A program made the position numbers and the translations under genes. The notes under the pieces were generated by a model. It worked only from the letters and a program-made list of their open reading frames with translations, was not told the origin of the DNA and did not search any database. DNA of 64,000 bases. It comes from Campylobacter subantarcticus LMG 24377 (lineage in GTDB: Bacteria > Campylobacterota > Campylobacteria > Campylobacterales > Campylobacteraceae). Positions 49,684-57,903 of this stretch are shown here, in pieces (within the stretch, counting starts at the first letter, position 1; the number at the start of each line of letters is the position of its first letter). The stretch spans positions 1 to 64,000 of the forward strand of contig NZ_CP007773.1 in the NCBI RefSeq assembly GCF_000816305.1, given 5' to 3'.

Positions 49684-50442
49684 ATGAAATTATTATCATG
49701 GAATGTAAATGGCTTAAGGGCAATTTGCGATAAAAACGCACTAGATTGGATAAAACAAGAGCAAATTGATTTTATAGGTTTTCAAGAGATTAAAGCACAC
49801 GAGGATAAATTCCCAAAAAGAATTTATGAATATCCTTTTAAACACATGTATTCAAATAGTGCTAAAAGAGCAGGGTATTCAGGTGTAATGAGCTTGTGTA
49901 ATTTTGATTGTGAGACTAACAGGTGCGAATTTTTTGATGATGATGAGGGCAGAGTTTTAGAGCATAGTTTTAAAAATATGGTTTTGTTTAACATTTACTT
50001 TCCAAATGGTCAAAAAGATGAAGAGCGTTTGAATTTTAAAATGAAATTTTACAATGATTTTTTGGTGTATCTAGATAAGCTTTTAAAAGAAGGTAAAGAG
50101 ATTATCATTTGTGGTGATGTTAACACTGCTCACCGTGAGATAGACTTAACTCACCCAAAAGCCAATGAAAAAACTTCAGGCTTTTTACCTATAGAACGTG
50201 CTTGGATTGATGATTTATTAAAACTAGGTTTTGTAGATACGTTTAGGCATGTTAATGGCGACATCAAAGAAAAATATTCGTGGTGGAGTTATAGAATGAA
50301 AGCAAGAGAAAGAAATGTAGGCTGGAGGATTGACTACTTTTTTGTCTCTAATGGTTTAAAAGACAAGCTCAAAAATGCCTTTATAAGAGATGATATTTTT
50401 GGTTCAGATCATGCTCCTGTAGGGATAGAAATTGATATTTAA
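49684..50442 (+). CDS. xth: Exodeoxyribonuclease III
   Basis: This AP endonuclease and 3'-5' exonuclease acts in base-excision repair. The 252-residue protein shows the family motifs: LLSWNVNGLRA at the N-terminus, GFQEIKA with the metal Glu, ICGDVNTAHREIDL (near residue 140), and GSDHAPVGIEI at the C-terminus with the catalytic His. It diverges from eptC and ends in a hairpin. Confidence 0.97.
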   Translation: MKLLSWNVNGLRAICDKNALDWIKQEQIDFIGFQEIKAHEDKFPKRIYEYPFKHMYSNSAKRAGYSGVMSLCNFDCETNRCEFFDDDEGRVLEHSFKNMVLFNIYFPNGQKDEERLNFKMKFYNDFLVYLDKLLKEGKEIIICGDVNTAHREIDLTHPKANEKTSGFLPIERAWIDDLLKLGFVDTFRHVNGDIKEKYSWWSYRMKARERNVGWRIDYFFVSNGLKDKLKNAFIRDDIFGSDHAPVGIEIDI

Positions 50443-50463
50443 GACATTTTTTAATGTCTTAAA
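50438..50463 (+). terminator. Terminator after xth
   Basis: An 11-bp stem (TTTAAGACATT with AATGTCTTAAA) with a TTTT loop covers the stop codon. The U tract is short (TAATTATT). Confidence 0.65.
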
Positions 50464-50484
50464 TAATTATTAAGTAAAAATCGC

Positions 50485-50490
50485 TATAAT
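50485..50490 (+). promoter_or_regulatory. tRNA-Glu promoter -10
   Basis: TATAAT ends 20 bases before the mature 5' end of the tRNA. Confidence 0.7.
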
Positions 50491-50510
50491 TTTATCTTTA
50501 AACTGCAAAT

Positions 50511-50585
50511 GGCCCATTCGTCTAGCGGTTAGGACATCGCCCTTTCACGGCGGTAACACGAGTTCGAGTCTCGTATGGGTCACCA
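50511..50585 (+). tRNA. tRNA-Glu (anticodon TTC), CCA encoded
   Basis: A 75-base cloverleaf. The acceptor GGCCCAT pairs with ATGGGTC, the D-arm is TCTAGCGGTTAGGA, and the anticodon loop CTTTCAC carries TTC. The T-arm has GTTCGAGTC, and the 3' end is A-CCA. Confidence 0.97.
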
Positions 50586-50779
50586 TCTCTATTTTTGTTC
50601 TCATATTTTTGATATTTATTTTCATTTTACAAAAAGTTACATTCTAATTTGTTATTTTGCATGCTATTTCAATTTTTTAAATTAATTATAATTAACATTT
50701 AATACCTAAAACTTCATAATGGTTTTTAAGATATACAAAGGAAGCTAGCATATATAAACCTAAAAATAAAAGTGAGTTG
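50586..50779 (+). other. Intergenic stretch after tRNA-Glu
   Basis: I see no gene here. The segment is A+T-rich, with T runs after the tRNA that can end its transcript. It contains no integrase or attachment-site repeat of the tRNA 3' end. Confidence 0.5.
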
Positions 50780-51049
50780 ATGAATTTGGTATACGAGGAT
50801 AGAATTTCTTTAAAAGATATCGATATGTCTTTGATAGATGATTTTTCATATGTGTTTTATTACTCCAAAAGATTGGGCTTTTTGGGTATTAAAATTAGGA
50901 TGTTTCAAATGCTAAAGATATGTCTTATATGTTTTTTAATTGTGTTAATTTTAATTATTCTTTGTTACATTGGAAAACTTCAAAAGTCACTAGAATGGCA
51001 TATTGTTTTTGAAATTTTCAAGTATTATGAACATAGCGTGGCAAACTAG
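50780..51049 (+). CDS. Hypothetical single-span membrane protein
   Basis: I do not recognise this 89-residue protein. It has a polar N-terminus (residues 1-35 with Asp, Ser and Tyr), one strong hydrophobic helix (ICLICFLIVLILIILCYIG, about residues 47-65) and a charged C-terminus. AAGTGAG precedes the ATG weakly. It lies alone between tRNA-Glu and nrdD, followed by possible debris. It may be a fragment of a larger protein. Confidence 0.4.
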   Translation: MNLVYEDRISLKDIDMSLIDDFSYVFYYSKRLGFLGIKIRMFQMLKICLICFLIVLILIILCYIGKLQKSLEWHIVFEIFKYYEHSVAN

Positions 51050-51060
51050 GATGTGAAAAA

Positions 51061-51183
51061 ATGTCATCATTATTGCAAAGTTTTCATCACAAACTAGATG
51101 AGTGGAATATCTAAAGAGATTATAATGCTGATAAGATGTTTGGAAATTGTGGTATTGATAAACTTTATGCGATCAAGAGTTAG
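51061..51183 (+). pseudogene. Possible gene fragment with in-frame stop
   Basis: One frame reads MSSLLQSFHHKLDEWNI, a TAA at 51112-51114, then RDYNADKMFGNCGIDKLYAIKS up to TAG. The composition looks protein-like across the stop, as in a decayed gene, but I cannot name a family. The following bases up to 51320 hold only the nrdD promoter region (TATAGT near 51286). Confidence 0.3.
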
Positions 51184-51320
51184 AATGAATAAAATTCGTA
51201 CATTTTTTATGTGAATTTTTCTTTTGTTTTTTTAAGTTTTTCATCAAGTTTTTGTACTAAACTTATCTTTTAAAAGTGCTATTTTATAGTGCTTAGAGAT
51301 TATTTTTTAGGAAAAATTCT

Positions 51321-53600
51321 ATGGAGATAAAATTTATTATAAAAAGAGATAAAAGTCAAGTTGCATTTGATATTTTTAAGATTAAAAATGCTATTTTCAA
51401 AGCTAATATAAACTCTACAGATGAAAAACTAAATAATGATTTTTTAGACAAACTTTGTGATGAAGTTGTAGCTTTGCTTGATGAAAAGCACATGCAAGTA
51501 GAACAAATTCAAGATAAAGTTGAAGAGATTTTAATCAAAAATGCCTTAGTTAACACTGCAAAATCTTATATTTTATACCGTCAAAAAAGAATGCAAATTC
51601 GCAATGGTAGCTATAATTTGCTTAGTTTGTATGATGATTTGACTTTTAAAGACTCTAAAGAAGCGGATTTAAAAAGAGAAAATGCCAATATCAACTCAGA
51701 TGGTGCTATGGGTATGATGCTTAAATATGGTTCAGAAGGAGCAAAATACTATGTAGATGAGTGTATTTTACCAAAACATATTGCAAATGCACACAAAAAC
51801 GGCGATATACACATACATGATAAAGATTTTTATATGCTAACACAAACTTGTTGTCAAATAGACTTATTAAAGCTTTTTGAAAATGGTTTTAGTACAGGAC
51901 ATGGAAGTTTGCGTGAGCCAAATGATATCAGATCTTATGCTTCTTTAGCTTGCATTGCTTTGCAGGCCAATCAAAATGAAATGCATGGAGGTCAATCTAT
52001 ACCAAATTTTGATTTTGCTATAGCAAAAGGTGTGTCAAAGACTTTTCAAAAAGAGTATAAAAAAGCTATAAATGCATTTTTTGAAATAAAATTAGAGCAA
52101 AGTTTAGACGAGCAATGCTTTAAAAATGCTAATTTTCAAGCCTCAAGTGAAAAAGAATGTTTTAAAGAGCTTTTAAGACTTGATTTAAATAGTGATGAGA
52201 GTTTTTTAAAACAAGCAAATGCTTATGCTTATAAAAGAGCATTAAAACAAACCCAAGACGCAACTTTTCAAGCTATGGAAGCTTTGGTGCATAATCTTAA
52301 TACTATGAACTCAAGAGCAGGCGCTCAAGTGCCTTTTAGTACGCTAAATTATGGCACCGATACTTCTTTTGAAGGTCAAATGGTGGTAGAAAATTTACTC
52401 AAAGCTACGATGAGAGGTTTGGGAAATGGCGAAACACCGATTTTTCCTGTACAAATTTTTAAAGTAAAAGAAGGTGTTAATTATAATGAAAAAGATCCAA
52501 ACTACAAGCTTTTTAAACTTGCTATAGAATGTGCTTCTAAAAGACTTTTTCCAAATTTTAGCTTTTTAGATGCAAGCTTTAATGCAAAATACTATAAAAA
52601 GGGCGATTATAACAGCGAAGTGGCTTATATGGGGTGTAGAACTAGGGTTATGGCAAATGTTTATGATAAGAGTAAAGAAATCACAAGCGGTAGAGGAAAT
52701 TTAAGTTTTACAAGTATCAACCTTGTGCGTTTAGCTATAGAAGCCAAAGGAAATTTAGAACTTTTTTACTCATTTTTAAAAGAAAAATTAGAGCTTGTGT
52801 ATGAGCAACTACTTCATAGATATAAAATTCAAAGCCTTAAAAAAGCAAAGAATTTCCCATTTTTAATGGGCGAGAGAATTTGGATAAATTCAGATACTTT
52901 AAAAGAAAATGATAGTGTAGAAAAGGTTATAGCTCATGGGACTTTAGCTATAGGTTATATAGGGCTTTGTGAAAGCTTAGTAGCTTTGGTGGGTTCTCAC
53001 CATGGGCAAAGCCAAGAAGCAAGAGAGCTTGGCTTGAAAATCGTGCGTTTTATGCGTGAATTTGTCGATGAAAAAGCATTCAAAGACAAACTGAATTTTT
53101 CACTCATAGCCACTCCGGCTGAAGGATTAAGTGGAAGATTTTTAAAGCTAGATCAAAAAAAATATGGCATTTTAAAAGGCATAACCGATAAAGAATTTTA
53201 TACCAATTCTTTTCATATTCCTGTGGATTTTCCTATCAGTATCTATGAAAAAATTCAAATAGAAGCCCCATATCATGAGCTAAATAACGGCGGGCATATT
53301 ACTTATGTAGAGTTAAATGGCGATGTGAGTAAAAACCTAGAAAGCTTTAAGCGTATCATACAATGCATGAAAGAAAGTAATATAGGTTATGGCTCGATCA
53401 ATTTCCCGCTAGATAGAGACCCTGTGTGTGGTTATAGCGGTGTGATAGATGAGTTTTGCCCAAAATGCCATAGAAAAGAAGATGATATTAAATTCGAACG
53501 CATTAGAAGGATCACAGGTTATCTAGTGGGAACGCTTGATCGTTTTAACAATGCGAAAAAAGCTGAAGTTCATGCAAGAATTAAACACGATTTTTCTTAG
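51321..53600 (+). CDS. nrdD: Anaerobic ribonucleoside-triphosphate reductase
   Basis: NrdD is the class III glycyl-radical reductase that makes dNTPs without oxygen. The 759-residue protein has an N-terminal ATP cone (residues 1-95) and active-site cysteines in the MGCRTRV region. A C-terminal zinc site (CGYSGVIDEFCPKC) and the glycyl-radical motif RITGYLVGT (Gly near residue 733) are also present. nrdG starts inside its last 29 bases. Campylobacter are microaerophiles with an oxygen-dependent NrdAB as well, so this would serve at low oxygen. Confidence 0.96.
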   Translation: MEIKFIIKRDKSQVAFDIFKIKNAIFKANINSTDEKLNNDFLDKLCDEVVALLDEKHMQVEQIQDKVEEILIKNALVNTAKSYILYRQKRMQIRNGSYNLLSLYDDLTFKDSKEADLKRENANINSDGAMGMMLKYGSEGAKYYVDECILPKHIANAHKNGDIHIHDKDFYMLTQTCCQIDLLKLFENGFSTGHGSLREPNDIRSYASLACIALQANQNEMHGGQSIPNFDFAIAKGVSKTFQKEYKKAINAFFEIKLEQSLDEQCFKNANFQASSEKECFKELLRLDLNSDESFLKQANAYAYKRALKQTQDATFQAMEALVHNLNTMNSRAGAQVPFSTLNYGTDTSFEGQMVVENLLKATMRGLGNGETPIFPVQIFKVKEGVNYNEKDPNYKLFKLAIECASKRLFPNFSFLDASFNAKYYKKGDYNSEVAYMGCRTRVMANVYDKSKEITSGRGNLSFTSINLVRLAIEAKGNLELFYSFLKEKLELVYEQLLHRYKIQSLKKAKNFPFLMGERIWINSDTLKENDSVEKVIAHGTLAIGYIGLCESLVALVGSHHGQSQEARELGLKIVRFMREFVDEKAFKDKLNFSLIATPAEGLSGRFLKLDQKKYGILKGITDKEFYTNSFHIPVDFPISIYEKIQIEAPYHELNNGGHITYVELNGDVSKNLESFKRIIQCMKESNIGYGSINFPLDRDPVCGYSGVIDEFCPKCHRKEDDIKFERIRRITGYLVGTLDRFNNAKKAEVHARIKHDFS

Positions 53601-54081
53601 ACTAGCTGGTGTTGTAAAAGAATCCATCGTCGATGGTTATGGTTTGCGTTACGTGATTTTTACTCAAGGTTGTCCTCATCACTGCAAAGGTTGCCATAAC
53701 CCACAAACACATGATTTTAACAAAGGATATTTGCAAGATTTAGCAAGTTTGTATGATGAAATTCACAAAAATCCTTTGCTTCAAGGAGTTACTTTTAGTG
53801 GCGGGGAGCCTTTCATGCAAGCTAAAAATTTAAGTATTCTAGCAAAACACATTAAAGCTTTAGGGCTTGATCTTACTATATATACAGGTTTTACTTACGA
53901 AGAGCTATTACAAGAGCAAGCTATGAAAGAATTACTTATCTTAGCTGATGTTTTGATAGATGGGAAGTTTATTTTAGAGCAAAAAGATTTATCTTTAAAA
54001 TTTAAAGGCAGTAAAAATCAACGCATTATTGATGTGGTAAAAAGCTTAGATCAGGGCAAAGTAATACTTTTTGAAAAATAA
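53572..54081 (+). CDS. nrdG: Anaerobic ribonucleotide reductase activating protein
   Basis: NrdG is the radical SAM protein that generates the glycyl radical of NrdD. The protein of about 169 residues has the cluster motif CPHHCKGC and the TFSGGEPFMQ segment (near residue 72). The ATG at 53572 (MQELNTIFLRLAG) is preferred over upstream starts because it aligns with the family N-terminus and overlaps nrdD least. A terminator hairpin begins at its stop codon. Confidence 0.93.
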   Translation: MQELNTIFLRLAGVVKESIVDGYGLRYVIFTQGCPHHCKGCHNPQTHDFNKGYLQDLASLYDEIHKNPLLQGVTFSGGEPFMQAKNLSILAKHIKALGLDLTIYTGFTYEELLQEQAMKELLILADVLIDGKFILEQKDLSLKFKGSKNQRIIDVVKSLDQGKVILFEK

Positions 54082-54102
54082 AGACTTATTTAGTCTTTTT
54101 TA
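54080..54102 (+). terminator. Terminator after nrdDG
   Basis: A 7-bp stem (AAAGACT with AGTCTTT) with a 5-base loop is followed by more T, directly after the nrdG stop. Confidence 0.75.
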
Positions 54103-54122
54103 ACTTAACTATGTTAGAATGC

Positions 54123-54128
54123 TATAAA
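54123..54128 (+). promoter_or_regulatory. sodB promoter extended -10
   Basis: TATAAA preceded by TG one base upstream (an extended -10), 20 bases before the sodB ATG. AGGAG follows at the usual distance. Confidence 0.6.
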
Positions 54129-54148
54129 ATTTAAAAAAGGAGAACGAT

Positions 54149-54802
54149 ATGTTTGAATTAAGAAAACTACCTTATGAAGTAGATGTTTTTGGAGATTTTT
54201 TAAGTGCAGAAACTTTTGCTTATCACCATGGTAAGCATCACCAAACTTATGTGAACAACCTAAACAATCTTATCAAAGATACTGAATTTACAGGAAAAGA
54301 CTTAGTATACATTGTGCAAAACTCAAGCGGTGGAATTTTCAACAACGCTGCTCAAGTGTATAATCATGATTTTTATTTTGATTGCATTAAGCCAAAAACA
54401 TGTTGTGGCTGTGGCTGTTCTTTGAGTGCTGAGTTTAAAGCAGCAGTAGAAAAAGACTTTGGCTCTATGGAAAATTTAAAAGAAGAATTTATCAAAGGTG
54501 CTACAGGGGTATTTGGTTCTGGTTGGTTTTGGCTAGTTTATAACACTAAAAATCAAACTCTAGAGCTAGTAGCTACAAGCAATGCTGCTACACCTATCAC
54601 AGAAGGCAAAGTTCCACTTTTAGTAGTTGATGTATGGGAACACGCTTACTATGTAGATCATCGTAATGCACGTCCTGTATACTTAGAAAAATTTTATGCA
54701 CACATTAACTGGGAATTTGTGACAAAGGCTTATGAATGGGCCATTAAAGAAGGTATGAACTCAGTAAGCTTTTATGCAAACGAATTACACCCGCTAAACT
54801 AA
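54149..54802 (+). CDS. sodB: Iron superoxide dismutase
   Basis: SodB removes superoxide in the cytoplasm. The 217-residue protein has the metal ligands His in AYHHGKHH, His in VYNHDFYFD, and Asp and His in VVDVWEHAYYVDHRN. A Cys-rich insertion (KTCCGCGCS, near residue 91) replaces the plain loop of E. coli SodB; a similar Cys-Gly run occurs in other Campylobacter SodB. It has its own promoter and ends at a hairpin shared with purM. Confidence 0.97.
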   Translation: MFELRKLPYEVDVFGDFLSAETFAYHHGKHHQTYVNNLNNLIKDTEFTGKDLVYIVQNSSGGIFNNAAQVYNHDFYFDCIKPKTCCGCGCSLSAEFKAAVEKDFGSMENLKEEFIKGATGVFGSGWFWLVYNTKNQTLELVATSNAATPITEGKVPLLVVDVWEHAYYVDHRNARPVYLEKFYAHINWEFVTKAYEWAIKEGMNSVSFYANELHPLN

Positions 54803-54807
54803 AAAAT

Positions 54808-54836
54808 AAAATCTCTTAGAGTTTCTAAGAGATTTT
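54808..54836. terminator. Bidirectional terminator between sodB and purM
   Basis: A stem of at least nine pairs (ATCTCTTAG with CTAAGAGAT) with a 5-base loop is extended by AAA/TTT on the flanks, between convergent genes. Confidence 0.8.
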
Positions 54837-55824
54837 ACTCTAAAATTACCTTTTCGTTTAATACAACTTCGCCTATTACATAAGCATCCGAGTTTTCTAA
54901 AACTTTTCCTACATTAGATGGATCTATTACCATAACTAAGCCCACACCCATATTAAAACTTCTATACATTTCAGCCTCTTCTACACTTTGGCCTATTTGA
55001 TAAAAAATTTCAGGGGTTTTTAAATGATGTTTTCTAATGATCGCGCCTATTCCTTTTGGGAAAATTCTTGGTAAATTTTCCACCAATCCACCACCGGTGA
55101 TATGAGCTAGTGCATTGATGAATGGTTTTAACTTTAAAAAGTCTTTTACATAAATTCTTGTAGGTTCAAGTAAAACATCGATTAAATTTTTACCATCTAT
55201 TTTATCATCAAATTTTAATTTTTGTGCTTCAAATAGCACTTTTCTAGCCAAAGAGTATCCATTAGAATGAAGTCCACTACTAGGTAGGGCCAGTAAAATA
55301 TCTCCGTTTTTGACAAAATTTCTTCTATCGATCTCATCTTTTTCAGCCATACCTACTGAAAAACCTGCTAGGTCAAAGTCATTGCTATGGTACATTCCTG
55401 GCATTTCAGCAGTTTCTCCGCCTATTAGAGCACAATTTGCCTTTTTGCAACCATTAGCAATCCCTGCTACAATTTTTTTAGCTACTTCTACATCTAACTT
55501 TGCAGTTGCATAATAGTCTAAAAAAAACAAAGGCGTAGCAAAATTACAAATCAAGTCATTCACGCACATTGCTACTAAGTCTTCACCTATGGTGTCAAAT
55601 TTTTGACTATCAATAGCAAGACGCAACTTTGTGCCTACTCCATCAGTTGCTGCTAACATAACAGGATTTTTAAACCCACTTGGCATAGCAAAAGCACCTG
55701 AAAAAGAGCCTATACCGCCCAAAACATTTTCATTGAAAGTTTCTTTCACTAAAGGCTTGATTGTTTCTACAAATGCATTGCCATTATCTATACTTACACC
55801 CGCATCTTCATAGCTTATATTCAT
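54835..55824 (-). CDS. purM: Phosphoribosylformylglycinamidine cyclo-ligase
   Basis: PurM makes AIR in purine synthesis. The 329-residue protein carries DGVGTKLRLA (near residue 60), the PurM-family GGETAEMPG motif and HITGGGLVENLPR. It diverges from coaE and ends in the sodB hairpin, an arrangement shared with C. jejuni. Confidence 0.97.
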   Translation of the reverse strand: MNISYEDAGVSIDNGNAFVETIKPLVKETFNENVLGGIGSFSGAFAMPSGFKNPVMLAATDGVGTKLRLAIDSQKFDTIGEDLVAMCVNDLICNFATPLFFLDYYATAKLDVEVAKKIVAGIANGCKKANCALIGGETAEMPGMYHSNDFDLAGFSVGMAEKDEIDRRNFVKNGDILLALPSSGLHSNGYSLARKVLFEAQKLKFDDKIDGKNLIDVLLEPTRIYVKDFLKLKPFINALAHITGGGLVENLPRIFPKGIGAIIRKHHLKTPEIFYQIGQSVEEAEMYRSFNMGVGLVMVIDPSNVGKVLENSDAYVIGEVVLNEKVILE

Positions 55825-55882
55825 TTATCTTCCTTTAAGAATTTAAAAGGTATTTTAACTAAAAATGTTTTAAGGTTAAATT

Positions 55883-56485
55883 ATGCAAAATGCTTATTTT
55901 GTAACTTCAAGCATAGCAGGTGGAAAGTCAAGTTTTATCAAAATAGTCCAAAATTTGGGTTTTGATACTTTAAGTGCAGATGTGATAGCCCATGAGCTTT
56001 TAAATGAAAATGCAAATTCCATAGCTAAGCTTTTTAATAATGATGATTTAATTATAGCAGGAAAAATAGATAGAAAAAAACTTGGTGCTATCGTTTTTAA
56101 TGACTTAAATGCTAAAAAAAAGCTAGAAAATTTTTTACACTCTAAAATTAAAGAAGTGATTTTGCAAAAAGCCCAAATTTTAGATCAAAAAAATAAAGCT
56201 TTTTTTATAGAACTACCTTTGTTTTTCGAAAATAACCACTATTATGGTTTGGGAAAAAGTATATTAATTTACACTCCAAAGGAACTTTTGCTTCAAAGAC
56301 TTATGCAAAGAGACAATTTAGACAAAAACCAAGCCCTAAAAAGAATTCAATTGCAACTTGATATAGAAGAAAAGTTAAAAAAAACAGATTTTGTGATAAA
56401 AAATAACTCAAGTTATATGATTTTTGAAGAAAATGTGCTAAATTTTTTAAAACACACTTTAAAGGTAATTGATGAAATTTTATAA
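55883..56485 (+). CDS. coaE: Dephospho-CoA kinase
   Basis: CoaE phosphorylates dephospho-CoA, the last step of coenzyme A synthesis. The 200-residue protein has a P-loop in the form SSIAGGKSS (residues 8-16), without the usual first Gly, as in other Campylobacter. It also has the SADVIAHELL segment and the LID-like RLMQRDNL region. It overlaps dapF by 14 bases. Confidence 0.9.
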   Translation: MQNAYFVTSSIAGGKSSFIKIVQNLGFDTLSADVIAHELLNENANSIAKLFNNDDLIIAGKIDRKKLGAIVFNDLNAKKKLENFLHSKIKEVILQKAQILDQKNKAFFIELPLFFENNHYYGLGKSILIYTPKELLLQRLMQRDNLDKNQALKRIQLQLDIEEKLKKTDFVIKNNSSYMIFEENVLNFLKHTLKVIDEIL

Positions 56486-57221
56486 GTATTGTGCAAGTGG
56501 AAATGATTTTGTAGTTTTTACAGATAGTGAAAAAAAAGACCGTAGCGAGTTGGCTAGAATTCTTTGTAATCGTTATGAGGGTATAGGTGCTGATGGGCTT
56601 ATAGTGATAGTACCACACGATAGATATGACTTTGAGTGGGAATTTTATAATTGTGATGGGAGTAATGCAAGTATGTGTGGTAATGGTTCGCGTGCAGCAG
56701 CTCATTTTGCCCACCATTATTTAAAAAAATCTCAATATTTAAATTTCTTAACTGGTGCAGGACTTATAAAGTCTTTTATTGTTAATGATATAGTTGAAAT
56801 CAAGCTTAGCGGAGTAAAAGGTATTAAAGAAGGTTTTGAGTATAAAGGTAGAATTTGGCAAGGATGTAATACAGGAGTTCCGCATATAGTAACCTTTGTT
56901 GATGATTTAAATGAATTTGATGTAAATTTATGTAAAGAAATACGTAAAAAATACAATGCAAATGTTAATTTTGCTAAAGTAGAAGATGATGAGTTTATAA
57001 GAGTTAGAACATATGAACGCGGAGTAGAAGATGAGACTTTGGCTTGTGGCACAGGTATGGGGGCTTGTTTTTATTTAGCATATTTAAATCAAAAAGTTAA
57101 AGATGATATTTTGGTAAAACCAAAAAGCAATGAAAGTTTGTATTTTAGATTAGAAGAGGATCAAATTTTTTTTAGAGGAAAGGTGAAGTGTTGTTTTGAA
57201 GCTAATTATAATTTTGCTTAG
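56472..57221 (+). CDS. dapF: Diaminopimelate epimerase
   Basis: DapF interconverts LL- and meso-diaminopimelate for peptidoglycan and lysine. The two catalytic cysteines are in CDGSNASMCGNGSRA (near residue 71) and ETLACGTGMGA (near 192). Length is 249 residues. ATG 56472 is preferred over the TTG one codon upstream because AAAGG fits. It overlaps the next gene by 26 bases. Confidence 0.96.
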   Translation: MKFYKYCASGNDFVVFTDSEKKDRSELARILCNRYEGIGADGLIVIVPHDRYDFEWEFYNCDGSNASMCGNGSRAAAHFAHHYLKKSQYLNFLTGAGLIKSFIVNDIVEIKLSGVKGIKEGFEYKGRIWQGCNTGVPHIVTFVDDLNEFDVNLCKEIRKKYNANVNFAKVEDDEFIRVRTYERGVEDETLACGTGMGACFYLAYLNQKVKDDILVKPKSNESLYFRLEEDQIFFRGKVKCCFEANYNFA

Positions 57222-57903
57222 CAGTGTTTTAATTTTAAAAGCTGAATTTATAGCAGGTTTTGATGAACATTATTACGCCTTAAATATAAAAGAAAAGCGT
57301 GAGGTTTTTATCAAAAAAATCAATACTTTACTAGATGTTTCTTTTAAAGAGATAGAAAAGGAAAAAGAATTTATAGAATTTTTCTTTAAAGAAGCTATAA
57401 AAAGTAATTTTAGAAAGTTAAATACTAATGCTGTACAAAAATTATGGTTTATAAAAGAAAAATATCGCGTTAAAAATTTATATGATTTACATGAATATCG
57501 TGTTCGCATTCAAGTAGTACCAAAATCTTTAGCTATAGCTCAAGCTATTATAGAAAGTGCAACCGGTATAAGTCGTTTTGCTAAAGAAGCGAATAACTTA
57601 TTTGGTGAATGGACTTGGGGTGAAAAAGGTTTGATCCCAAAAGAAAGAGGCGAGGGTAAAACTCATAAAATTCGCATTTTTGATACCTTACAAGAAAGTG
57701 TGGATTCATACTTGCTTAATTTAAATCGCCATGATGCTTATAAAGAATTTAGAGCTTGGCGGTGGAATACTATTAGTCAAAATAAAAAACTAGATGGCAA
57801 AGAAGCAGCAAGTCATTTAGAAAAATATTCAGAAATTAAAAGCAACTACACTAAGCTTATTTTGTCTATCATTGAACAACATAAACTTGATGAGCTAGAT
57901 TAA
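57196..57903 (+). CDS. Secreted N-acetylglucosaminidase domain protein
   Basis: The 235-residue protein has a signal peptide (hydrophobic residues 2-14) and a GH73-like glucosaminidase domain. AIAQAIIESATGISRFAKE holds the catalytic Glu (near residue 117), and NNLFGEWTW, RIFDTLQESVDSYLLNLNRH and AYKEFRAWR follow the Bax/FlgJ-type pattern. It would cut peptidoglycan. The start is TTG inside dapF. Its end overlaps the convergent ATPase gene by four bases. Confidence 0.85.
   Translation: MKLIIILLSSVLILKAEFIAGFDEHYYALNIKEKREVFIKKINTLLDVSFKEIEKEKEFIEFFFKEAIKSNFRKLNTNAVQKLWFIKEKYRVKNLYDLHEYRVRIQVVPKSLAIAQAIIESATGISRFAKEANNLFGEWTWGEKGLIPKERGEGKTHKIRIFDTLQESVDSYLLNLNRHDAYKEFRAWRWNTISQNKKLDGKEAASHLEKYSEIKSNYTKLILSIIEQHKLDELD

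Noticed and set aside
50511-50780. Integration site at tRNA-Glu
   Set aside because: No repeated tRNA 3' end and no integrase within the window.
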